Part shown: positions 25,763-33,259 of the stretch, one piece after another
Layout: each line of letters starts with the position of its first letter
How positions within the stretch are numbered: the first letter of the stretch is position 1
Source: Lawsonibacter sp.
GTDB taxonomy: Bacteria; Bacillota; Clostridia; Oscillospirales; Oscillospiraceae
Assembly: GCA_022801435.1 (NCBI GenBank)
Contig: JAAWSG010000013.1
Location: 1 to 48,296, forward strand
Length of the DNA stretch: 48,296 bases
Direction of reading: 5' to 3'
Translations under genes and position numbers: made by a program
Notes under the pieces: generated by a model
What the model saw: the letters and a program-made list of their open reading frames with translations, nothing else
Database searches by the model: none
What the model was told of the DNA's origin: nothing

Positions 25763-26182
25763 TCAGATTTTCATTTTGGGGATGGGGAAGTCATACGTCC
25801 CGCCGACCTCCTCGGCCCACTCCAGAAGGGTGTTGACCCCGCTGCGGATCTCCTCCTGGCCCTCCTTCAGCTCATCAATATCCTCCGCCATTTGGTCTAC
25901 ACGCTGCGTCAGAGTTGCCACGTTGGTTTTGAGTCCGGCCACGTCCGTTTTGAGTCCTGCTACGTCCGTTTTGAGTCCGGCTACGTCCGTTTTAAGTCCG
26001 GCCACGTCCGTTTTGAGTCCGGCTACGTCCGTTTTGAGTGTGGCCACGTCCGTTTTGAGTGTGGCCACGTCCGTTTTGAGTTCGGCCACGTCCGTTTTGA
26101 GTGTGGCCACGTCCGTTTTGAGTTCGGCGATGTCCTCCTGCATAGCGGCCAGGATTTGAAGGATCTTTTCCTCGTTGCTCAT
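25763..26182 (-). CDS. heptad-repeat coiled-coil protein
   Basis: 139 residues, predicted to be one long parallel coiled coil. After MSNEEKILQILAAMQEDI come ten near-identical heptads of the form A-(E/T/G)-L-K-T-D-V, then a non-repetitive coil (QRVDQMAEDIDELKEGQEEI) and a short globular-looking tail ending DFPIPKMKI. No signal peptide or membrane segment. It has its own strong promoter and a terminator, so it is an independent gene. Similar cytoplasmic coiled-coil proteins in Clostridia and their phages have no agreed function. Confidence 0.85.
   Translation of the reverse strand: MSNEEKILQILAAMQEDIAELKTDVATLKTDVAELKTDVATLKTDVATLKTDVAGLKTDVAGLKTDVAGLKTDVAGLKTDVAGLKTNVATLTQRVDQMAEDIDELKEGQEEIRSGVNTLLEWAEEVGGTYDFPIPKMKI
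25922..26131 (-). repeat. ten tandem 21-bp units encoding the heptads
   Basis: Plus-strand consensus GTCCGTTTTGAGTCCGGCTA plus C; ten units in register over 210 bases, the outermost two most diverged. Three sub-types alternate (TCCGGC, TGTGGC, TTCGGC), giving Gly, Thr and Glu at the second heptad position. The multiple of 3 means copy-number change keeps the frame. Confidence 0.95.
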
Positions 26183-26218
26183 AGCTGCTGCCTCCCCTCT
26201 GTAATATATGGTAGGTCC

Positions 26219-26247
26219 ATTCTAAAGCATCGGGAGTGTGCTGTCAA
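26219..26247 (-). promoter_or_regulatory. promoter of the coiled-coil gene
   Basis: On the minus strand: TTGACA (26247-26242), a 17-base spacer, TAGAAT (26224-26219), about 36 bases before the ATG. Near-consensus. Confidence 0.85.
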
Positions 26248-26257
26248 GGTGTCTCCT

Positions 26258-27862
26258 TTAAAATTTTGCTCCGCCGAACTCCGCCAGACGCAGGTCCTTA
26301 TTCCGCTCCAGCACCCACTGGATGGACCACTGGGAGGCGAACAGGAGGAGCTGGCCGCCCTTGTAGTCCTCCACCAGCTTGGCGTCGTTGGGGAGGAGCA
26401 GGTCGTCCTCCTTATAGGGCGGGGCGTCCTCCTCCCGGATAATCCAGCGCAGGTATTCAAAGGGGAGGCCCTCCTTGTAGAGCTCCACATTGTACTCGGA
26501 GCGCAGACGGTACTCCAGTACGTCGAACTGGAGGGTTCCCACCACCCCCACGATGACCTCCTCCATGCCGGAGTAGGGGGTTTTGAAGATCTGGATGGCC
26601 CCCTCCTGGGCAATCTGCTCCACCCCTTTGAGGAACTGCTTGCGCTTCATGGTGTCCACCGAACGGATGCGCTCAAAATGCTCCGGAGCGAAGGTGGGGA
26701 TGGGGTCGAACTGGAATTTTTTCCCCGGCGAGCACAGGGTATCCCCAATGGAGAAGATCCCCGGGTCGAACACGCCGATGATGTCTCCGGCGTAGGCCTC
26801 CTCAATGATCTCCCGCTCGGCGGCCATGAGCTGCTGGGGGCGGGACAGGCGCAGCTTCCGGCCGCCCTGGATGTGATAGACCTCCCGGTCGGCCTCGAAT
26901 TTCCCCGAGACCACCCGCAGGAAGGCGATGCGGTCCCGGTGGGCCTTGTTCATGTTGGCCTGGATCTTGAAGACGAAAGCGGAGAACTCCCCGTCAAAGG
27001 AGTCGATGACCTCATCTCCGGCCCGCCGGGGGAGAGGGGCGGTGGTCATGCGCAGAAACTCCTCCAGAAAGGGTTCTACGCCGAAGTTGGTGAGGGCGGA
27101 GCCGAAGAACACCGGGGACAGCCTGCCGTGGCGCACCCGGTCCAGGTCAAAGTCACAGGAGGCCCCGTCCAGCAGCTCGATCTCGTCCACCAGCTGGGCC
27201 CGCTTTCCCTCGCCGATGAGGTCGGACAGGTGGGGGTCGTCGGGCTCGATCTGAGTCGCGGTGGCCGCCCGGGCGTTGCTGTTGGAGGTGAAGTGGAGCA
27301 CCTTGCGGTTCTGCCGGTCATAGACCCCCATAAACTCCTTCCCGCAGCCGATGGGCCAGTTCATGGCGTAGGTGTCGATGCCCAGCTCGTGCTCCAGCTC
27401 CTCGCACAGCTCGAAGGGGTCCCGGGCCTCCCGGTCCATCTTGTTGATGAAGGTGAAGATGGGGATGTCCCGCAGGGCGCACACCTTGAACAGCTTTCGG
27501 GTCTGGGCCTCCACCCCCTTGGCCGCGTCGATGACCATGACGGCGGAGTCGGCGGCCATAAGGGTGCGGTAGGTGTCCTCCGAGAAGTCCTGGTGGCCCG
27601 GGGTGTCCAGGATGTTGATGCAGAACCCCTCGTACTGGAACTGCATCACCGAGGAGGTCACCGAGATGCCCCGCTGCTTCTCAATCTCCATCCAGTCGGA
27701 GGTGGCGGCCCGGGTATTTTTTTTGCCCTTCACCTGTCCCGCCTGGGCGATAGCTCCGCCGTAGAGGAGGAACTTTTCGGTCAGCGTGGTCTTGCCCGCG
27801 TCCGGGTGGGAGATGATGGCGAAGGTGCGGCGGCGTTGGATTTCAGATTCATACTGCGGCAA
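26258..27862 (-). CDS. prfC: peptide chain release factor 3
   Basis: GTPase that recycles RF1/RF2 after termination. Start chosen at TTG 27862 (MPQYESEIQRRRTF), with AAGGAG nine bases before it; this gives 534 residues, close to the usual RF3 length. An upstream in-frame TTG at 27883 would place that ribosome site inside the gene. Motifs: SHPDAGKT (18-25), the switch region TSDWMEIEKQRGISVTSSVM, DTPGHQDFSEDTYRTL, NKMDREARDP and the RF3-type domains II-III to the end. Confidence 0.97.
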   Translation of the reverse strand: MPQYESEIQRRRTFAIISHPDAGKTTLTEKFLLYGGAIAQAGQVKGKKNTRAATSDWMEIEKQRGISVTSSVMQFQYEGFCINILDTPGHQDFSEDTYRTLMAADSAVMVIDAAKGVEAQTRKLFKVCALRDIPIFTFINKMDREARDPFELCEELEHELGIDTYAMNWPIGCGKEFMGVYDRQNRKVLHFTSNSNARAATATQIEPDDPHLSDLIGEGKRAQLVDEIELLDGASCDFDLDRVRHGRLSPVFFGSALTNFGVEPFLEEFLRMTTAPLPRRAGDEVIDSFDGEFSAFVFKIQANMNKAHRDRIAFLRVVSGKFEADREVYHIQGGRKLRLSRPQQLMAAEREIIEEAYAGDIIGVFDPGIFSIGDTLCSPGKKFQFDPIPTFAPEHFERIRSVDTMKRKQFLKGVEQIAQEGAIQIFKTPYSGMEEVIVGVVGTLQFDVLEYRLRSEYNVELYKEGLPFEYLRWIIREEDAPPYKEDDLLLPNDAKLVEDYKGGQLLLFASQWSIQWVLERNKDLRLAEFGGAKF

Positions 27863-27921
27863 AGGGGTACACTCCTTATTCAATATTTCAATCGGGTTTG
27901 CATTCCATCCGCTCTGCTGGT

Positions 27922-27955
27922 GCGCTTCCGGGGCCGCGGCCCCAGGGGGAGGCGC
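27922..27955. repeat. GC-rich imperfect inverted repeat between lepB and prfC
   Basis: GCGCTTCC (27922-27929) pairs with GGAGGCGC (27948-27955) and encloses the palindrome GGGGCCGCGGCCCC. No T-run on the minus strand, so a terminator role is doubtful. Confidence 0.5.
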
Positions 27956-27961
27956 GGAGCG

Positions 27962-28669
27962 CTAGTGGATGGGGCCGAGCTTCTCCATGGGCCAAAGGGC
28001 GAAGACCGCCTTGCCCAGCACATAGCCGGTGTCCACCGGGCCCAGCTGGACGTGGCGGCTGTCGGTGGAGTGGTTGCGGTTGTCCCCCATGACAAAGATG
28101 GAGCCCTGGGGGATCTCCCAGTGGGTGTTCTGCATCATGGGGTCCCAGGAGGGGAAGTACATCTCCTCCCGGATATAGGGCTCGTCCAGGGGCTGGCCGT
28201 CCACGTAGACCACCCCGGCGCTGTAGTCGATGTCCACCGTCTGCCCGCCCACGGCGATGACCCGCTTGACGATGGCCCGGTTGTGGAGCAGCTGCTCGGT
28301 CTCCCAGGCGGTTTTGTTCAGCACCACGATGTCCCCCTGCCTTGGCTGATAGCCCAGGGACCAGAGGAGCATCATCTCCCCGTGCTCCAGGGTGTTGTCC
28401 ATGGAACTGCCGTCCACCCGGGTCAGCCGGGCCAGGCAGTTGAAGAGCACCACCGCCGCCAGTACGCAGCCAATGAGCATCTGAAGCCACTCGAACAGGT
28501 CCGCGCCCGGCCGGCGGGGCGCCTCCTCCGGGGAGGCCGCTTCCTCCCCGTCTTCCTCCCCGTCTTCCTCTCCGTCCTCCTCCTCGTCCTCCTCCAGGTC
28601 ATCCGGCTCCATCTCCAAAAGGCGATCCTCCCAATCGGGCTCCAACCGTTCATCCCTCTCGTCCTGCAA
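27962..28669 (-). CDS. lepB: signal peptidase I
   Basis: Membrane serine protease that removes Sec and Tat signal peptides. 235 residues from TTG 28669 (AAGGAGGAG seven bases upstream). The catalytic pair is Ser89 (DGSSMDNTL) and Lys135 (AIVKRVIAVGG); further conserved GDNRNHSTDSRHVQLG near the C terminus. One membrane segment (about 58-80). Unusual is the N-terminal cytoplasmic region: residues 1-50 are almost all Glu/Asp (three EEDG units). Confidence 0.95.
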   Translation of the reverse strand: MQDERDERLEPDWEDRLLEMEPDDLEEDEEEDGEEDGEEDGEEAASPEEAPRRPGADLFEWLQMLIGCVLAAVVLFNCLARLTRVDGSSMDNTLEHGEMMLLWSLGYQPRQGDIVVLNKTAWETEQLLHNRAIVKRVIAVGGQTVDIDYSAGVVYVDGQPLDEPYIREEMYFPSWDPMMQNTHWEIPQGSIFVMGDNRNHSTDSRHVQLGPVDTGYVLGKAVFALWPMEKLGPIH

Positions 28670-28731
28670 GACAAACTCCTCCTTTTTGCTCTGATCCCGC
28701 GCTGTGACAGCCGGAGCGGGAACGCCCCGGC

Positions 28732-29883
28732 CTATTTGTCATAGCCGATGTACTTCTCCAAAATGTCCAGGGGGACCCGGCTGCCGGACTCCTCCCCGAT
28801 TTTGACGAACCCGTACTTCTGATAGAAGTGCTGGGCCCGGCTGTTGTAGGGGGCGCAGCGCAGCCTCAGCTTATCCCGTCCCAGGGGGCGGAAGTAGGAC
28901 ACCGCCTGGCCGATGAGCTGGACACCCAGCTCCTGCTCCCGCCATTTTGGGGAGATGTAGACAAAGGGAATATACCCCGCTCCGTCCTGGCAGTAGCGCT
29001 CCCGGTCCAGCTGGACGATGCCCATGGGCTCATCCTTCACCATGGCCACGCACACACCCCAGGGGGACTGGGCCAGGTGCGTCTGGGCATCAGCAAGAAA
29101 ACCCTCGCCCTCAAAGGGGATGTCCGCCCCATGGGTGCAGGTCCAGGCCTCCCGGCGGGCCTCCAAATAGAAGTCCCGCTCCCGCGGCCAGTCCAGAGGG
29201 CGGTACCAAAGGTTGACATCTTCCGCCTTGCCGTCCCTCCGCCACCACATCTGCTTGCCCATGGTGGTGATCTCCTCGGGCAGGTGGGAGGCGTCCCCCT
29301 CCAGCAAAAAGCGGAAGCTCCTCCCATCGTAGGTCATATGGGTGACGGCAGTGTTCTCGCTGTGGGGAAGGGTGTGCCACTGGTCGGGGGTCAGCCCCTT
29401 GGCGTTGGCCATGAACTGGCGGATCACCGTGCCGTGGCAGAAGATGGCCACCGTCTGTCCGGGGTACTGCTCCGCGATGCGGCGGATGGCCCCCTCCACC
29501 CGGGCTCCGGCCTGGGCCAGGTCCTCCCCGCCGGGGGCCCGCCACAGGGGGGAGACGTGGGTGAAGCGCTCCATCTCCTCCCGGTGGAGGTGGTAGGCCT
29601 GGCCGAAGGGGAGGTCCTCCCAGCTGTCGAAGTTCAGCTCCCGGAGCGCCGGGTCGGTGTGCAGGGGGAGTCCCTTGGGCACATAGACCGCCCGGGCAGT
29701 GGTCATGGTGCGGTACAGGTCGCTGGACCACACCGCATCCACGGGGATGTCCCGGAAGCGGGCCTCCAGGGCCTGGATCTGCCGGAAGCCGTTGTCAGTA
29801 ATCAGGGAATCGTACCACCCGTGGATGCGGCGGTAGAGGTTGCCCTCCGCCTCGGCGTGGCGGACGAGATAGATGGTGGTCAA
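28732..29883 (-). CDS. histidine phosphatase - GNAT acetyltransferase fusion
   Basis: 383 residues joining two enzymes. Residues 1-200 are a phosphoglycerate-mutase-like histidine phosphatase: LVRHAEAEGN (catalytic His8), SSDLYRTMTTA, LRELNFDSWEDL and FCHGTVIRQF with the second catalytic His. Residues about 205-383 form a GNAT fold: CVAMVKDEPMGIVQLD, GYIPFVYISPKWREQELGVQL for acetyl-CoA binding, and NSRAQHFYQKYGFVKIGEE. Start TTG 29883 with AAAGGA upstream. It follows pyrD after 31 bases, so it may be co-transcribed with the pyrimidine genes. Substrates of both halves are unknown. Confidence 0.88.
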   Translation of the reverse strand: MTTIYLVRHAEAEGNLYRRIHGWYDSLITDNGFRQIQALEARFRDIPVDAVWSSDLYRTMTTARAVYVPKGLPLHTDPALRELNFDSWEDLPFGQAYHLHREEMERFTHVSPLWRAPGGEDLAQAGARVEGAIRRIAEQYPGQTVAIFCHGTVIRQFMANAKGLTPDQWHTLPHSENTAVTHMTYDGRSFRFLLEGDASHLPEEITTMGKQMWWRRDGKAEDVNLWYRPLDWPRERDFYLEARREAWTCTHGADIPFEGEGFLADAQTHLAQSPWGVCVAMVKDEPMGIVQLDRERYCQDGAGYIPFVYISPKWREQELGVQLIGQAVSYFRPLGRDKLRLRCAPYNSRAQHFYQKYGFVKIGEESGSRVPLDILEKYIGYDK

Positions 29884-29914
29884 TGGAAATCAGTCCTTTG
29901 ATAAAAAATTGGGG

Positions 29915-30859
29915 CTACCAGGGGAGAACCCCGCCGGTGAGCTGGGCCGTCCGGGCCAGGCCGTACTGCTCGGTGAGCTCGGCCAGGCGGTCCCGAACCT
30001 TCAGGGGGGCGAAAGGATCGGCGAAGAGGGCGGTCCCCACCCCCACGGCGGAGGCCCCTGCCAGCATGAGCTGAGCGGCGTCCTCCCCCCTGGACACCCC
30101 GCCCATCCCCAGAATGGGGAGCTTGACAGCCTGAGAGACCTCCCACACCATGCGCACCGCGACGGGGAGCACAGCGGGTCCGGACAGCCCCCCCGTGTTC
30201 ATCCGCAGGACGGGCCGCCGGGTGTTCAGGTCGATGCGCATTCCCCGCAGGGTGTTGATGAGGGACAGGGCATCCGCCCCGGCCTCCTCCGCCGCCCGGG
30301 CGATCTCGGTGATGTCGGTGACGTTGGGGGAGAGCTTGACCATCACTGGGACCTGTCCCGCGTGCCGCTTTGCCTCCCGGGTGACCTCGGCGGCCAGCTC
30401 GGGCCGGGTCCCGTAGGCCATCCCGCCCGCCTTCACGTTGGGGCAGGAGATGTTGACCTCAATCAGGTCCACCCCGGCCCCGGAGAGCTTTTCGCACATG
30501 ACGCCGTACTCCTCCGGGCTGTCCCCCGAGATGTTGGCGATGATTTTTGTGTCAAACTGCCGCAGGAAGGGCAGCTCCTCCGAGATGAAGGCGTCCACCC
30601 CGGGGTTTTGCAGGCCCACGGAGTTGAGGATGCCCATGGGGGTCTCGGCGATGCGGGGGGCGGGGTTGCCCTCCCGGGGGCGGAGGGTCAGCCCCTTGGC
30701 GCAGATGCCTCCCAGCTCTCCCAGGTCGTAAAACTGGCTGTACTCCCGTCCGAAGCCAAAGGTCCCGGAGGCCACAACCACCGGGTTTTTCAGAGAAACG
30801 CCGGCCAGCTCCACCGACAGGTCCACCTGAGGCTTCCGTTTTTCCTCCCGTCTAAGCAT
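29915..30859 (-). CDS. pyrD: dihydroorotate dehydrogenase B, catalytic subunit
   Basis: Oxidises dihydroorotate to orotate with FMN; the class 1B form passes electrons through PyrK to NAD. The 314 residues include NPVVVASGTFGFGREY, NSVGLQNPG, the active-site Cys in NISCPNVKAGG, and the FMN-phosphate site GMGGVSRGEDAAQLMLAGASAVGVGT. It starts 8 bases inside the end of pyrK, confirming the PyrK-PyrD pair. Confidence 0.97.
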   Translation of the reverse strand: MLRREEKRKPQVDLSVELAGVSLKNPVVVASGTFGFGREYSQFYDLGELGGICAKGLTLRPREGNPAPRIAETPMGILNSVGLQNPGVDAFISEELPFLRQFDTKIIANISGDSPEEYGVMCEKLSGAGVDLIEVNISCPNVKAGGMAYGTRPELAAEVTREAKRHAGQVPVMVKLSPNVTDITEIARAAEEAGADALSLINTLRGMRIDLNTRRPVLRMNTGGLSGPAVLPVAVRMVWEVSQAVKLPILGMGGVSRGEDAAQLMLAGASAVGVGTALFADPFAPLKVRDRLAELTEQYGLARTAQLTGGVLPW

Positions 30860-31634
30860 CCCAATTCACCTCCCTGGAGTCAAATACCGGGCCGTCCTTG
30901 CACACGTGCTTCCGGGTGCCGTCCCGCATATCGCAGGCGCACACCAGGCAGGCCCCCACCCCGCAGCCCATCCGCTCCTCCATGGAGACCTGGCAGGGGA
31001 CGCCGAACTCCTCCGCCACCCGGGCCACACTGCGCAGCATGGGCTTGGGGCCGCAGGCGAGGATGGACTCATAGTAGCCGGGGGCCTGGGTGACCAGCTC
31101 GTTCCGCACCAGGGCGTCCACAAAGCCGTGGAAGCCCAGGGAGCCGTCATCGGTAGCGATGAGGGTCCGGGCGCAGCTCTGGCGGAACTCGTCCAGGAGG
31201 ATGGCCCGGTCCCCCGAGCGGAAGCCCAGGATGGCGGTGGAGGCCCCGCCGGTCTCCCGGGCACACCAGAGCATGGGGGGCACGCCGATGCCGCCCCCCA
31301 CCAGGAGGTGGATGCCGGGGCGGATGAGGAAGCCGTTCCCCAGCAGGCCCAGCACGTCCAGGGTCTCCCCTGCCTGCCGCCGGGCCAGCCAGGCGGTCCC
31401 CTCCCCCCGGACCTCAAAGACGATGGTGAGGGTGTCCCCCGTCCGGCTCATGGTCCAGGAGCACACCGAGATGGGCCGGCGCAGCAGCTGTCCCTCCCCG
31501 CATTTGATGTGGACAAACTGACCCGGGTGGGCCTGGGAGGTGCTGACCATGTCCCCCGCCTCCAGGGTCAGGGAGATGGCGTCCGCACTGAGATGCTTTT
31601 TTTCCAAAATCTTGCATTGACGCTCCACTTTCAT
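30852..31634 (-). CDS. pyrK: dihydroorotate dehydrogenase B, electron transfer subunit
   Basis: FAD and [2Fe-2S] subunit that links PyrD to NAD+. Start at ATG 31634 (MKVERQCKIL), 260 residues, family length; the open frame continues upstream only by overlap with the zinc-ribbon gene. Seen: the FAD-binding RRPISVCSW, the nucleotide-binding LLVGGGIGVPPM, and four Cys for the cluster (MGCGVGACLVCACD and HVCKDGPVF). The ribosome site is weak, which fits coupling to the preceding gene 14 bases upstream. Confidence 0.96.
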   Translation of the reverse strand: MKVERQCKILEKKHLSADAISLTLEAGDMVSTSQAHPGQFVHIKCGEGQLLRRPISVCSWTMSRTGDTLTIVFEVRGEGTAWLARRQAGETLDVLGLLGNGFLIRPGIHLLVGGGIGVPPMLWCARETGGASTAILGFRSGDRAILLDEFRQSCARTLIATDDGSLGFHGFVDALVRNELVTQAPGYYESILACGPKPMLRSVARVAEEFGVPCQVSMEERMGCGVGACLVCACDMRDGTRKHVCKDGPVFDSREVNWDA

Positions 31635-31648
31635 GGGATCACCGCTTT

Positions 31649-32248
31649 CTAAAATTGCTGCATACGCAAGAGGCATTTCAGGATACCCGCCCGGTTTTTG
31701 GCGGTCTTCATGCAGGAGGGCAGATGGTCGGACTGCATCCGGCCCAGATACCCCACGGGGGGCCGCTCCCGCAGGCCGGCGCTGAGGTAGCCGGTGAGCC
31801 AGGCCAGGTGCTCCCGGTTCAGCGCCCAGACAGGTTTTCCCCGAAAACTGGACAGGAACCACAGCTCCAGGCCGAAATAGGGCTCCCGGCCCTGGCGGAC
31901 ATCCCCGTAATTGCTGTACGCGCCGCTGGGGACCTGCTGCACCCGCCCCGGCATCCTGTGCCCGCAGTAGGGACAGGGGACCCGGAGGACGGGAAAATGC
32001 CCCGCCTCGTCCGGGAGGTGGACCCGGTAGTACCGCCCGCAGGACCGGCAGAGGTTCTCCACCTTCCGGCGGAAGACGGCCCGGGGCTTTTGCATCACCT
32101 TGTGGCAGCGCTCGCAGCGGAACCGGAAGCCCTCCAGGTCCGCCGTCACCGCCCCCGGTCCGCCGCAGGCCGGGCACTTCACCATCAGACCGGTCTGTAG
32201 GGCGCTGCCGGTGGAATACTGCCAGGGGCTGTCATAAAACCGCGTCAT
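31649..32248 (-). CDS. double zinc-ribbon protein in the pyrimidine operon
   Basis: 199 residues from ATG 32248 (TTTAGGAAC before it). Two clear zinc ribbons: KCPACGG with FRCERCHK, and CRSCGRYY with CPYCGHRM. The rest has GLELWFLSSFRGKPVWALNREHLAWLTGYL, with a Trp/Leu-rich helical look, and a basic end (KNRAGILKCLLRMQQF). It lies 5 bases after pyrF and 14 before pyrK. I know no pyrimidine enzyme of this type. It could bind nucleic acid or be a regulator; both are guesses. Confidence 0.8.
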   Translation of the reverse strand: MTRFYDSPWQYSTGSALQTGLMVKCPACGGPGAVTADLEGFRFRCERCHKVMQKPRAVFRRKVENLCRSCGRYYRVHLPDEAGHFPVLRVPCPYCGHRMPGRVQQVPSGAYSNYGDVRQGREPYFGLELWFLSSFRGKPVWALNREHLAWLTGYLSAGLRERPPVGYLGRMQSDHLPSCMKTAKNRAGILKCLLRMQQF

Positions 32249-32253
32249 AGTTC

Positions 32254-33177
32254 CTAAACCACGGTCACGAACTGGCGGATATCGTCCCGCATGGCCAGCG
32301 CGGCGTTCCGGGCGGCCTGGGCGAAGTCGTGCCCGTCCCCGCCGGTCTTCTGCCAGGCGCACATGATCCCTCGGGAGGAGTTGACGACAGCCCCGTGACC
32401 GTACTTGTCAAAGGCGTACTGCACGTCCTGGGCGGTCCCGCCCTGGGCGCCGTAGCCGGGGACCAGGAAGAAGGTGGACTCCAGCCGCCGGCGCAGGTCC
32501 CGAATGTCCTGGGGATAGGTGGCCCCGGTGACCGCCCCCGCCATGGTGTAGCCGTACTTGCCCTCGGTCCCGGCGGCGATGCGGGCGTTCAGGTCCCCCA
32601 TCACCTGGTAGACCAGCCGCTCCCCCGCCACAATGTCCTGGAGCTCCCCAGAGCCGGGGTTGGAGGTCTTGACCAGGACGAAGACGCACTTGTCCTCCTC
32701 CCTGGCGGCCTCCAGGAAGGGCCTGATGGAGTCCGAGCCCATATATCCGTTGAGGGTGACGCAGTCGGCGTCAAAGGATTTGAGCACCTGGCCCTCCACC
32801 TTGACCCCGGACAGCCAGCCCTCGGCGTAGGCGGCGGCGGTGGAGCCGATGTCCCCCCGCTTGATGTCCGCGATGACGAACATCCCCTTCTCCTTGGCGT
32901 ACCGGATGGTCCGCTCCAGCACCTCCATCCCGGGCCAGCCCAGGTTCTCATAGTAGGCGGACTGGGGCTTGACCGCCGGGACGATGTCGCACAGCGCGTC
33001 GATGAGCCCCACGTTGAACTGGTAGATGGCCTCCGCCGCCCCGTTCCGGCCCACGCCCAGCTCCTCAAAGGCCGCCCTCCGGATGTGCTCAGGCACGTAC
33101 TCAATCCGCGCGTCCAGACCCGCCACAGTGGGGTTCTTCATGGCCCGGATTTTGTCCTGCAAAACGTCAAATGACAT
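32254..33177 (-). CDS. pyrF: orotidine 5'-phosphate decarboxylase (type 2)
   Basis: Final step to UMP. 307 residues from ATG 33177 (MSFDVLQDK; GGAAAGGAAG upstream), the longer class 2 enzyme. Seen: VAGLDARIEYVP, the catalytic ADIKRGDIGSTA, TLNGYMGSDSIRPFLE, VPGYGAQGGTAQDV and VNSSRGIMCAW. A short ORF overlaps its start (33167-33235). Confidence 0.96.
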   Translation of the reverse strand: MSFDVLQDKIRAMKNPTVAGLDARIEYVPEHIRRAAFEELGVGRNGAAEAIYQFNVGLIDALCDIVPAVKPQSAYYENLGWPGMEVLERTIRYAKEKGMFVIADIKRGDIGSTAAAYAEGWLSGVKVEGQVLKSFDADCVTLNGYMGSDSIRPFLEAAREEDKCVFVLVKTSNPGSGELQDIVAGERLVYQVMGDLNARIAAGTEGKYGYTMAGAVTGATYPQDIRDLRRRLESTFFLVPGYGAQGGTAQDVQYAFDKYGHGAVVNSSRGIMCAWQKTGGDGHDFAQAARNAALAMRDDIRQFVTVV

Positions 33178-33235
33178 GATGACTCTTCCTTTCCTTCTCG
33201 TTTTGTGCAAAGGGCTCGCTGTCCTGCGGTCTCAT
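33167..33235 (-). CDS. possible 22-residue leader ORF overlapping the pyrF start
   Basis: ATG (33235-33233) with AAAGGAGC nine bases upstream encodes MRPQDSEPF and onward to KSHHVI, ending at TGA 33169-33167, eight bases inside pyrF in another frame. The better ribosome site belongs to this ORF, so pyrF could be translated by coupling. Composition does not prove coding. Confidence 0.35.
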   Translation of the reverse strand: MRPQDSEPFAQNEKERKSHHVI

Positions 33236-33259
33236 GCCGCCGCTCCTTTCGCTCCAATC

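Noticed and set aside
25922-26131. Tandem repeats considered as a CRISPR array
   Set aside because: Units are contiguous without spacers and lie in frame in a coiled-coil gene; no cas genes nearby.
25520-28744. About 1070-codon plus-strand frame opposite the coiled-coil gene, prfC and lepB
   Set aside because: Shadow of the minus-strand genes; its apparent repeats are only the 21-bp array read backwards.
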